Of a DNA stretch of 64,000 bases, positions 8,837 to 17,015 are shown piece by piece. The stretch lies in NCBI GenBank assembly GCA_016223145.1, contig JACRPN010000012.1:1-64000 (forward strand), given 5' to 3'. This stretch comes from Armatimonadota bacterium (GTDB lineage Bacteria > Armatimonadota > Fimbriimonadia > Fimbriimonadales > Fimbriimonadaceae). The notes below the pieces were generated by a model that did not search any database, was not told the DNA's origin, and saw only the letters and a program-made list of their open reading frames with translations. Position 1 is the stretch's first letter, and every line of letters starts with the position of its first letter. The position numbers and the translations under genes are program-made.

Positions 8837-9484
8837 ATGGCAATTGTTGAGGCGACGAAGCTGCCGCAGGCAGACGTGACCCGCGTGCATCGCATGGCAC
8901 GCGGGGACGAGGAAGCGACGCGGGAGGTGATGGATGCGCACCTCGACCCGCTGTTCTGCTTCGTCCGGCGTCGAATCGGGGGCTCGGTCGAGGACGCGGA
9001 AGAGATCGCCCAGGACACGCTGCTGACCGCCTGCGAGATCGGACTCACCTACGACGGCTCGTGCTCGGTGACGACCTGGCTCTGCTCGCTCGCGAGGCTT
9101 CGCATCAGCGACTTCCTTTCGCGAGAGGGCCGCCAGAAGCGCATCCCCAAGGAGATGCTTGTGAGGATTGACGACGATTCGAGAAACGCTTTGCGCTTGG
9201 CTCAGGACCCGGACGCGAACCTGGAGCAAATCGTAGACCAGATGGACCGCGTCAAGATGGTCCAAGCGCTGCTCGACACGCTGACCCCCGAACAGCGCGA
9301 GGCGATGACTATGCGCTACGTGGAGGAGTTCTCCGTCGCCGAGATCGCGCGTATCATGGGCCGCTCGGAAAAGGCTGTCGAGCGCCTTCTCGAGCGCGCC
9401 AAGGAGAAACCCCGCAAAGAGATGCTGCGGTGGCTCGGCGAGGCTGAGTTCCGAGTGTTGTGCCTGAGTTTGTTGGCGATATGA
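8837..9484 (+). CDS. ECF-type RNA polymerase sigma factor
   Basis: 215 aa. Region 2 is seen around FVRRRIGGSVEDAEEIAQDT and VTTWLCSLARLRISDFL, and region 4 around LTPEQREAMTMRYVEEFS with the helix-turn-helix VAEIARIMGRSEKAVERLL. I chose ATG 8837 because conserved sigma sequence starts soon after it; the open frame extends to 8684 without recognisable content. The stop overlaps the start of the FecR-PDZ-TPR gene as ATGA (9481-9484), so the two are coupled. That membrane protein is the obvious candidate for controlling it. The regulon is unknown, but the secreted proteins downstream are natural first targets. Confidence 0.88.
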   Translation: MAIVEATKLPQADVTRVHRMARGDEEATREVMDAHLDPLFCFVRRRIGGSVEDAEEIAQDTLLTACEIGLTYDGSCSVTTWLCSLARLRISDFLSREGRQKRIPKEMLVRIDDDSRNALRLAQDPDANLEQIVDQMDRVKMVQALLDTLTPEQREAMTMRYVEEFSVAEIARIMGRSEKAVERLLERAKEKPRKEMLRWLGEAEFRVLCLSLLAI

Positions 9485-12400
9485 ACGTTCAAGACCTGAG
9501 ACGCGCGTTTCTGGACCTGCTGGCCGACCTGCGGTCGGCGGGCAGGGGCGCGTCTCAGGGGGCGATCGGGGAGCTGTTCGACAAGAGACTGCCGGCCATG
9601 TTGTCGGCATTCGACGGGCACGGCGGGGAAACGGTCGCTCAGACGTCTCGCGACCGCATATTGATGACGGTGGTATCGACGACCAGGGCGCGCATCGAGC
9701 TTCACGGAGAGCCTTCCGCGTCGATGAACGGCCATGCCCACGGCATCCTCTGGCCTTGGCAGCCAGCGACACAGCCGCGTCCGGCAGCCCGACGATGGTC
9801 CTGGGGGCTGGGACTTGCCGGCGCGGCGGCGCTCCTGATGGTGGGCTGGATGTTGTACACGGCCCTCAACAAACCGGTGATCGTCAAGCAGGATGAGAAG
9901 TCCGGCACATCCGTTCCCATCCCCAAGGCACCCGAGAAACGCCCGGATGGCCCCATGGTCAAGGGCGGCACGCCTCCCGAGAAGAAGCTGGTGCCGAAGC
10001 CGGGTCCCAGGAAGCAAGATCAGCGGGTCGCCGTCACACAGCCGGAAGTCGGCAAGCTGGACTCGGTGATGGGCGAGCCTCTAGTCTACGCCCCCGGCAG
10101 CAAGAAGGGAATCACAGCCAGGCCCGGGATGAAGGTGGCGATGGGCTCGACCATCGAGACCGGGGACGCGGACAAGCTGGAACTGAAGTTCACGGACGGC
10201 ACGGTGCTGCGGCTCGACTTCAACACCAAGATCGAGATTCCGAGGGCAGGAGGCGCCAAGGTCACTTCATCGCTTGTCAGACCGGACAGCATCACGCTTG
10301 CCGAAGGCCGCCTCTACGCCATGGTCACCCACCACGAGGACGGGGCGCACTTCAAGGTGGAGACTCCTGCCGCCACTGCCGAAGTGCTGGGCACGGAGTT
10401 CGGGCTGACGGTGGAAAGGCTAGCGAAGAAACAGGACGGCCCCGACTACAAGACCACCTTACAGGTCAAGCAGGGCAAAGTCAGATTCTTCAATGATCTC
10501 GGCGAGAGGACCGCGACCGACCTCACGGAGATTTGGGCCACTGAAGACTCCATGCCGACCGCGCCAAAACGAGTTTCCAGCGTTGGCACGATCAGGCTGT
10601 CGGGATCTCATGTCATTAGGGTAATGACCTCGCGCATGACCTATGGGGAGTCGTTCGAGTCGATGGCTGGATCGATTGGCACCGTTGGGTGGCAGATTTA
10701 TGCCCTGGCCAACAGCAAGGTGGGTATTTCCAAGCGTGAACCAAAGGGCCCAGTTGGCAGCGTCGGACTACGCCCCACCGATCAGGTTTTCAGCGTAAAC
10801 GGCCTGCCTGTAAGGGGCGACCTTGCCACCTGGCTCACCGTTGCCGAAAGAGCCGGAGGCACAGTGACTTTGGGTGTCCTGCGCGAGAATCGGGTCTTGG
10901 TACGTACGGTCCAGGTTCGCGCTGGGCACCCTGACGCCGATTCGAATGCGCGCGGCTACTCTACGGCGCTTAGGGCGGCCACGTTGCGGGCGCTCAAGGA
11001 TAGAAACGAAGCGGGAAGGCAGGGGCTGGGCCTACTTGTAGACGAGTTCGCATCCGCTGCCGCAGCGAACAACCTCGGAGTGTCCCATGAGAGCTCGGAC
11101 GATATGGCGCGGGCAATCCGCTATTATCGACTGGCGATTGATCGTAACCCGGCTTCTCCCCTCTTCCATGCGAACTTGGGTCGTGCGCTCTATAAGATTG
11201 GCAACCTCAGGCGAGCAACTGAGGAATTCGGGGAGGCTTCTGCCCTTGCCCCAGCCTGGCTCGAAGCGAAGAAGCAGTGGATCAAATGCCTCTACCTCAC
11301 GAACCGAGCCTCGGAAGCGCTCGATGAGGTCCAGAAGCTACTTGATGCTTCCCCAAACTCCGCCGAGTTGCTCGCACTGAAGGGAGAGGTGCTCACAGTC
11401 TTGGGTGATCCCCAGCAGGGGATCGATGTGCTCACTCGGTCCGTTTCGATTGACCCATTTGATGCCCACGCATGGTTTGAGCTGGGTGAAGCCCACCACG
11501 ACTTGAAGAACCTCGCAGAAGCCGAGACCGCTTTCAGAAGAGCAACCGAGATCGATCCGGCCGATGCGGGGCCCGAAAACAACTTGGGTGTCGTACTCAT
11601 GCAGGCTGGAAAGCTCAAGGAGGCCGAAGCTCACCTTCGGAGAGCCGTCGCGATCTATCCCCGTTGGACCGTTGCGGTCAACAGTCTAGGAAGTCTGCTG
11701 TTTGATCTCCAGCGTTACCGAGAGGCGGAGGAGTGCTTCCGAACGGCTCTGGAGATTGAGCCTTCCAACATGCTAGTTCTCGGCAACCTTGGCAACGTGC
11801 TACGGCAGACAGGTCAGGTAAAGGAGGCGGAGAAGCTGCTGCGAGGAGCTATCGAGCGAAGCCCTGGCCACCCGGCCCCGTACGACATGCTCGGCCTACT
11901 TCTTTGGCAGACCGGGAGGCCGGCAGAAGCCGAAAGGTACGCGAGGGAAGCCTGTCGATTGGACTCCGGCAACGCGCTCGTCCACGTCCGGCTGGGCGTC
12001 ATTCTTGGCGCGTTGGGCAAGGTTCAGGAACAAGAGCAAGCCCTCCAAGCCGCCGTTGCCGCCGAGCCTAACAACTTCTACGCGCATGACAACCTGGGAG
12101 CGCTTTTCTCGGGCATGGGACGCTGGGCCGAAGCAGAGAAGCACAGTCGAAAAGCAATCGAGCTGAACCCCAGGTTCCCTGGGGCATACAACAACTTGGC
12201 TTGGTCGCTTTGGATGCTGGGCCGATCCGAGGAAGCGATGGAGGCCTTTCGCAAGGCGATCGCGCACCCTCGCAGGGAAGCGCTCGCTTTCGTAGGCTTT
12301 GGAGACATCCTGCTTCGGTCAGGACATGGCGCCGAGTCGGTAGAAGTCCTTCGAAAGGGCACTCGGGCCTTCCCCAAGGACGCCCTGGTTCACGCGATTC

Positions 12401-12744
12401 TGGCGCTGACCATTGCTCTGACGTCCGGAGACCTCGATGAGGCGCTTCGGCTTGCGCAGGCGGCGACGGAGCTCGATCCGCTCCTGATGGAAGCACGGGC
12501 TATCCTCGGGACCGTCCACCTCCATCGCAATGAAGTGGCGAAGGCCGAGGAGCATCTGTCCGCTGCGCTTCGGGGAACGGCCTTCGGCAGGTCGGGGTTC
12601 TCTGCGATACGGTGGGCGGACCTCGGGCTCGTCTACGAGCGCGGCGGCAGAAATGATCTTGCGAAGGGAGCTTACGGGGAAGCTCTCCGACTCGATCGCA
12701 ACGAGCAAAGAGCCGTAGAGGGCCTCAAGCGCCTCGGCGGATAG
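9481..12744 (+). CDS. Membrane FecR / PDZ-like / TPR protein, putative sigma regulator
   Basis: 1087 aa from the ATGA overlap with the sigma factor; an earlier in-frame start at 9460 would overlap more and is unlikely. About 105 cytoplasmic residues precede one transmembrane helix (about 107-128, LGLAGAAALLMVGWMLYTAL). A Pro/Lys-rich stretch leads to a FecR domain (about 190-345), a PDZ-like segment (about 393-480, with GLRPTDQVFSVNGLPV) and roughly fifteen TPR repeats filling 533-1087. FecR proteins relay outside signals to ECF sigma factors or act as anti-sigma factors. The N-terminal segment lacks the zinc-binding anti-sigma motif, so how it would bind sigma is unclear. The fusion of FecR with PDZ and so many TPRs is unusual. 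Confidence 0.8.
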   Translation: MNVQDLRRAFLDLLADLRSAGRGASQGAIGELFDKRLPAMLSAFDGHGGETVAQTSRDRILMTVVSTTRARIELHGEPSASMNGHAHGILWPWQPATQPRPAARRWSWGLGLAGAAALLMVGWMLYTALNKPVIVKQDEKSGTSVPIPKAPEKRPDGPMVKGGTPPEKKLVPKPGPRKQDQRVAVTQPEVGKLDSVMGEPLVYAPGSKKGITARPGMKVAMGSTIETGDADKLELKFTDGTVLRLDFNTKIEIPRAGGAKVTSSLVRPDSITLAEGRLYAMVTHHEDGAHFKVETPAATAEVLGTEFGLTVERLAKKQDGPDYKTTLQVKQGKVRFFNDLGERTATDLTEIWATEDSMPTAPKRVSSVGTIRLSGSHVIRVMTSRMTYGESFESMAGSIGTVGWQIYALANSKVGISKREPKGPVGSVGLRPTDQVFSVNGLPVRGDLATWLTVAERAGGTVTLGVLRENRVLVRTVQVRAGHPDADSNARGYSTALRAATLRALKDRNEAGRQGLGLLVDEFASAAAANNLGVSHESSDDMARAIRYYRLAIDRNPASPLFHANLGRALYKIGNLRRATEEFGEASALAPAWLEAKKQWIKCLYLTNRASEALDEVQKLLDASPNSAELLALKGEVLTVLGDPQQGIDVLTRSVSIDPFDAHAWFELGEAHHDLKNLAEAETAFRRATEIDPADAGPENNLGVVLMQAGKLKEAEAHLRRAVAIYPRWTVAVNSLGSLLFDLQRYREAEECFRTALEIEPSNMLVLGNLGNVLRQTGQVKEAEKLLRGAIERSPGHPAPYDMLGLLLWQTGRPAEAERYAREACRLDSGNALVHVRLGVILGALGKVQEQEQALQAAVAAEPNNFYAHDNLGALFSGMGRWAEAEKHSRKAIELNPRFPGAYNNLAWSLWMLGRSEEAMEAFRKAIAHPRREALAFVGFGDILLRSGHGAESVEVLRKGTRAFPKDALVHAILALTIALTSGDLDEALRLAQAATELDPLLMEARAILGTVHLHRNEVAKAEEHLSAALRGTAFGRSGFSAIRWADLGLVYERGGRNDLAKGAYGEALRLDRNEQRAVEGLKRLGG

Positions 12745-12880
12745 CCGTTCTGCCCAAGCTTCTTACCAGGATTCGTGCTTGTTGGTTCGGCGCGGGGGGA
12801 ATCGCTCGAGAACGAAGTCTTCAAGGTCCGAGGCACCCAAAGGCTGGCCAGAGGGCCAAACCCGGAGGGAGAAGAAGACT

Positions 12881-14173
12881 ATGAAGACCATCGTTCAACG
12901 ACTCGCCGAATTCGGGCTCTGCGCCGCCCTGCTGGGCGCCGTGCTCGCCCTTGGCCCTGTCGCCGAAGCGCAGAAGGGCGGCACCAAGCCTCCGACGCCC
13001 ACAGGTCTTACCGCAGCCGCCGGCCAGCTAAAGGTCACGCTCAGTTGGAACGTCAGTTCCGGCGCGACCAGCTACAAGGTCAAGCGCTCGACCGTATCGG
13101 GCAAGAATTTCGCCGTGATCGCGAGCCCGACGACCACGGGCTACATTGATTCCAACGTGGTCGGCGGCACGAAGTACTACTACGTGGTCTCCGCGGTCAA
13201 CGCCTACGGTGAGAGCGCCAACTCGACCCAGGTCAGTGCGACGCCACAAGCCGCTGTGTTCGACCCTGCGATCGCGTTCAGTTCCGGCGGGTTCTTGAAG
13301 GCCATCAACGCGGACGGGCAGTGCCCGACGCTCCTTACCAGCTACACGGTCGGCCGGCCCGCCTTCTCGCCGAACGGCCAGAGGATCGCGTTCCTCGCCG
13401 GCTCTGGCGCCCCGCAAGGTATGGGCCTCTACGTCATGAACAAGGACGGTTCGGGCCTCTACAAGGTGCGCCCGATCAACCAGTTCTTCGTTTCGGGCGG
13501 CTACGCCTACAACGCTCAAGTGGATTGGGCGCTGATGCCCGACGGCGTCGAGCGGATCGCCTACACGGACGTCCAGCCCAACGACGGCGATTACTCGGTG
13601 ATGCTCACCGATCTGGCAGGGACGGAACTCCGGGTGGTCGGGCCCTGCTCGTCCGTAAACGGCGCGTGTATGTCGCCTTCCTTTAGCGGCGATGGCTCGA
13701 CGATCTTCTACACGACGATTTCGGGAGACAACAGCTTCTGGTCCGGCGACATCGTCGGCGTGCACTATTCGACGCTCGGCGGGCTCTTGATCGAGCAGAG
13801 CCGAACCAACTGCGTGTACGGCGTGGCTGTCAGCCCGTTCTTCTTGGAGTCCCAAGGAGGCGACCCCTGGCTGTTCGACAGCGTTTCGGCGTCGCGGACC
13901 GGTAACAAGCTCGTCGTCGAAGCCTCTCGCTCTTCGAGCCTGGTTTCAGACATTTTCGTGATCGACCTGGACGATCCGACATACCGTCTGCAGCTCACGA
14001 ACTCGCCGACGGTTCAGGACGAGTTCCCCGCCTTCAGCCCTGATGGCTCGAAGGTGGCGTTCAGCACCGTGATCGGCAGCAGCCGGGTGATCGCGACGAT
14101 CCCCGCAGCCGGAGGGACTGCCACGAGCCTCAGCTCGACGGGCAACCAGCCCGCCTGGAGACGACAACCGTAG
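12881..14173 (+). CDS. Secreted FnIII plus WD40-like (PD40) beta-propeller protein
   Basis: 430 aa. ATG 12881 follows GGAGGGAGAAG and starts a signal peptide (LCAALLGAVLALGPVAEAQ). One fibronectin type III domain (about 38-125, ending YYYVVSAVNAYGE) precedes TolB-like PD40 strands such as PAFSPNGQRIAFLAG, PSFSGDGSTIFY and PAFSPDGSKVAFST. The architecture points to an extracytoplasmic binding or structural protein; no catalytic motif is seen. It lies downstream of the sigma/FecR pair with a 136-base gap and ends in a strong terminator. Confidence 0.75.
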   Translation: MKTIVQRLAEFGLCAALLGAVLALGPVAEAQKGGTKPPTPTGLTAAAGQLKVTLSWNVSSGATSYKVKRSTVSGKNFAVIASPTTTGYIDSNVVGGTKYYYVVSAVNAYGESANSTQVSATPQAAVFDPAIAFSSGGFLKAINADGQCPTLLTSYTVGRPAFSPNGQRIAFLAGSGAPQGMGLYVMNKDGSGLYKVRPINQFFVSGGYAYNAQVDWALMPDGVERIAYTDVQPNDGDYSVMLTDLAGTELRVVGPCSSVNGACMSPSFSGDGSTIFYTTISGDNSFWSGDIVGVHYSTLGGLLIEQSRTNCVYGVAVSPFFLESQGGDPWLFDSVSASRTGNKLVVEASRSSSLVSDIFVIDLDDPTYRLQLTNSPTVQDEFPAFSPDGSKVAFSTVIGSSRVIATIPAAGGTATSLSSTGNQPAWRRQP

Positions 14174-14193
14174 CGAGGAGCGCGGCCAATCGA

Positions 14194-14223
14194 AGCGCGG
14201 GCCGGAAAGGGCCGGCCCGCGCT
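14194..14223 (+). terminator. Intrinsic terminator
   Basis: A perfect 12-bp GC-rich stem (14194-14205 with 14212-14223) and a six-base loop, followed by CTTTCTC. It lies 21 bases after the FnIII/propeller stop and separates that gene from the beta-helix gene. Confidence 0.85.
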
Positions 14224-14322
14224 CTTTCTCAAACGAATTCACACAGCGAGAGGGACCTGAAACAACATCCGGCGCGCCGGTCGGCCGTGGCCCGAGGAAG
14301 CGCCGAGGAGGAAGCACACACC

Positions 14323-16623
14323 ATGAACGCTAATCGAAACCACTTGTCAGCGGCGGCCCGTCTGGTCGCGGCGCTCCTCGTCACCGCCTGGGGGCTAACC
14401 GGCTCAGCGCAGGCCGCGAACCTGAAGGTGCCCCAGCAATACCCCACCATTCACGCGGCTGTCGCAGCAGCTCAGCCTGGCGACAGGATCGTCCTTGCGA
14501 ACGGCACACACTTTGCGGACGACGGTACTGGCACCATCGTGCTTGACAAAAGCCTCACGATCCGGTCGGCCTCAAACGACCCGACCAAGTGCATCGTGGA
14601 TTTCACGGATAGCGCAACTTCCGAGTACTTCAACTTTGGCTTCTTCGTTGGCAACTTCTGGGGCGTCGGTACAGTTCTTCCAAACACAATTGACGTGTCC
14701 ATTTCTGGCATAGGCTTCAGGAACGGGTACGTAGGCGCAATCCTGGTGGAAGAACAAAAGCTCACGGTTACGGATTGTGCTTTCTCCGATCTTGGAGTCA
14801 AAGGCGGATATCCGACTTCGTACGGCGCAATAGCTGCAATCCGATCCGATGTCTCCGTCAACCGGTGCCGGTTTGAGAACAACTCGGTTGGAGGACGCTA
14901 CCCCTATTCGGGAATCGATACTCTATCGGGGTGCGTCGTGGCGGTTGGCGGTTCCTGTAGGATTACTGCTTCGACCTTTATTGGCAACGAGGAGCGGTAT
15001 GGCATGAGACTGACAGGAACGGCTGTTTGCACATTTGGGACGCTCGCTGAAATCTCCAATTGCGAGTTCATTGACAACCGTGCCGAGTCGCCCGGGCCGA
15101 TGACCGATGCAGCAGTTACAGTGTTCGGTTCTGGCAAGATCAACGGATGCTTGTTCCGTAACAACGCCGGCTGGGTTGGCGGCGCAATCTACGCGCGCAG
15201 CACTGGTGTCGATAGCCTCGGGGTTCAGATCTCGGGATGCTACTTCGAAGCGAACACTGCTTGGCAGGGCGGCGCGATTTCCGGAAATGCGGTCATTGCG
15301 GATTCCACGTTCAGCAATAACGTTGCGGCGAGCCCGTATTCGGGTGCCGGCGGATCGGGTGGAGCCCTCGCTCTGGGCGGGTATGGAAAGGCCATGAACT
15401 GCACATTCACTGGCAACGCGGCCGACTATGGAAGCGCCGTGAGCTTGGGAATTGCCGTCCTCCAGAACTGCACGTTCGCAGGAAACGGCGCGACGCTTAC
15501 TGGCGCCGTGTACAGCGAAGCCCTGACCCACTGGGACACCAACACCTACCCCCAGCCTGTGATCGCAAACTGTGCATTCTGGGGCAACCAAGGCCTGAGC
15601 ATTTCTCGAAAGGCAGACTACACGGACGGTACACACAGTTACGAGTACTGGGACCCGCTGGTCCAGAACTGCCTTCTGGAATCGGCCAATCCCCTCTTCG
15701 TAGACCCCGCCAACGGCGACTTTCGGTTGCAGCTCGGCTCGCCGTGCATTGATGCGGGCAATGCGTCACTGCTCCCGCCCGACATCTTCGACCTGGACAA
15801 GGACGGGAACACCACCGAGCCCTGGCCCTACGACATGGACGGCAACGTGCGCGTGTGGTCGCCCGTCGGAGGCCCGCAGCTTCTCGACATCGGCGCCTAC
15901 GAGTACGTCCAGAACACCGACGTCGGCCTGGCGGTCACGGCGCTTGCCGCCGGAGACGCGACGCTCACGTTCGACGCGGTCACGACGGCCGGCAACACCA
16001 CGGTGCAGACCCTGATCGGCGTGCCGCCGGTGCTTCCGGCGAACTTCGCTGTTCAGGGCGCAACCTACTACGAGATCCAGACCACAGCCACCTACTCGGG
16101 GAGCATCCAGGTGCGGCTGCCCTACACGGGGCTGACCAACCCCAGGATCCTCCACTTCGAGAACGGGGCGTGGGTGGACGTGACCACCAGCGTGGATGCG
16201 CAGTACGTCTACGGCACGGTGACGAGCCTGTCTCCCTTCGCCGTGGCGGAGACAAGGGGCTACCCGGTGGAGATCGACATCAAGCCGGCCTCCACGGTCA
16301 ACAGCATCAACCTAGGCTCGAACGGCGTGATCCCGGTGGTGATCTACTCCTCGGAGACGTTCGACGCGACGACCATCGACCCGGCGTCGGTGCTGCTGGC
16401 GGACTCCGGCATCAAGGTGCGCGGCAACGGCACTTACCAGTACTCGCTGACCGACGTGGACGGAGACGGGCTGCGGGACATGGTGGTGCAGATAAGCACC
16501 GTGGGCATCCAACTCTCCCAGGGCGACACCGAAGCGGTGCTGACGGCCATGACGCGCCCGACGACCGAACACCCTCAAGGCGTGCAAATCATCGGCATCG
16601 ACACCGTGAGAATCGTGCCGTAG
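14323..16623 (+). CDS. Secreted right-handed beta-helix protein
   Basis: 766 aa. ATG 14323 follows GAGGAGG and opens a signal peptide (LVAALLVTAWGLTGSAQA). The body starts KVPQQYPTIHAAVAAAQPGD, the usual opening of parallel beta-helix proteins of the pectin-lyase fold. It continues with repeated NCTF/GNxA coil motifs as in polymorphic outer membrane repeats. After the helix, DIGAYEY marks the end of the fold. A C-terminal domain (EIDIKPASTVNSINLGSNGV) of the kind found at the ends of many secreted proteins follows. A surface adhesin or polysaccharide-binding role is possible; no lyase residues could be assigned. Confidence 0.75.
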   Translation: MNANRNHLSAAARLVAALLVTAWGLTGSAQAANLKVPQQYPTIHAAVAAAQPGDRIVLANGTHFADDGTGTIVLDKSLTIRSASNDPTKCIVDFTDSATSEYFNFGFFVGNFWGVGTVLPNTIDVSISGIGFRNGYVGAILVEEQKLTVTDCAFSDLGVKGGYPTSYGAIAAIRSDVSVNRCRFENNSVGGRYPYSGIDTLSGCVVAVGGSCRITASTFIGNEERYGMRLTGTAVCTFGTLAEISNCEFIDNRAESPGPMTDAAVTVFGSGKINGCLFRNNAGWVGGAIYARSTGVDSLGVQISGCYFEANTAWQGGAISGNAVIADSTFSNNVAASPYSGAGGSGGALALGGYGKAMNCTFTGNAADYGSAVSLGIAVLQNCTFAGNGATLTGAVYSEALTHWDTNTYPQPVIANCAFWGNQGLSISRKADYTDGTHSYEYWDPLVQNCLLESANPLFVDPANGDFRLQLGSPCIDAGNASLLPPDIFDLDKDGNTTEPWPYDMDGNVRVWSPVGGPQLLDIGAYEYVQNTDVGLAVTALAAGDATLTFDAVTTAGNTTVQTLIGVPPVLPANFAVQGATYYEIQTTATYSGSIQVRLPYTGLTNPRILHFENGAWVDVTTSVDAQYVYGTVTSLSPFAVAETRGYPVEIDIKPASTVNSINLGSNGVIPVVIYSSETFDATTIDPASVLLADSGIKVRGNGTYQYSLTDVDGDGLRDMVVQISTVGIQLSQGDTEAVLTAMTRPTTEHPQGVQIIGIDTVRIVP

Positions 16624-16661
16624 AGGGCGCGGCGCGGTTCATCAGGGAGGAGGAACCGAGG

Positions 16662-16687
16662 GGGCCCGGCCATACGGTCGGGCCTCT
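16662..16687 (+). terminator. Intrinsic terminator after the beta-helix gene
   Basis: GCCCGGCC, a four-base loop ATAC and GGTCGGGC form an 8-bp stem with one G-T pair, followed by CTCTTTG. It lies about 40 bases past the stop. Confidence 0.75.
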
Positions 16688-16766
16688 TTGCCCGCTGCTC
16701 TCTGCAGCATTCGGGTCCGCAGAGAGGCTCTGACAACAGCCGAAGGCCAGTAATAGGTTCATATCC

Positions 16767-16852
16767 TGGCGGAGAGAGAGGGATTCGAACCCCCGGGACT
16801 TGCGCCCAACGGTTTTCAAGACCGCCGCAATCGACCACTCTGCCATCTCTCC
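16767..16852 (-). tRNA. tRNA-Ser (UGA anticodon)
   Basis: On the minus strand the gene runs from GGAGAGATGGCAGAG to an encoded CCA end. The acceptor stem GGAGAGA pairs with TCTCTCC. The anticodon stem GCGGT/ACCGT carries loop CTTGAAA, so the anticodon is TGA (plus bases 16816-16818). The long variable region and GTTCGAATC T loop are typical of serine tRNAs. Its last 23 bases are duplicated at 8309-8331. Confidence 0.95.
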
Positions 16853-16875
16853 GGCGCAGATGATACCGGAAGGAG

Positions 16876-16960
16876 GTTCGGGGGACGGGAGACTGGGAGA
16901 AGATGGGATGAGTCGGTGAGTAGGTGAAAGGGTGAGTGGGTTAAAAGGGGAGGGGAACCG
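16876..16960. repeat. Purine-rich low-complexity intergenic repeat
   Basis: A stretch of imperfect GGGAGA / GGTGAGT / GGTGAAAG units with few pyrimidines between the tRNA and the GH95 gene. It has no hairpin or coding character. It may be a remnant of an intergenic repeat family. Confidence 0.5.
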
Positions 16961-17015
16961 GTTAACCGCCACCCGGCCAGAAGGGCAGGCCGCTCCTCGC
17001 CCCGAATCTCAGACC

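Noticed and set aside
9481-12744. Assigning the FecR-TPR protein as a zinc-binding anti-sigma factor
   Set aside because: The cytoplasmic N-terminus lacks the HxxxCxxC motif of ZAS proteins.
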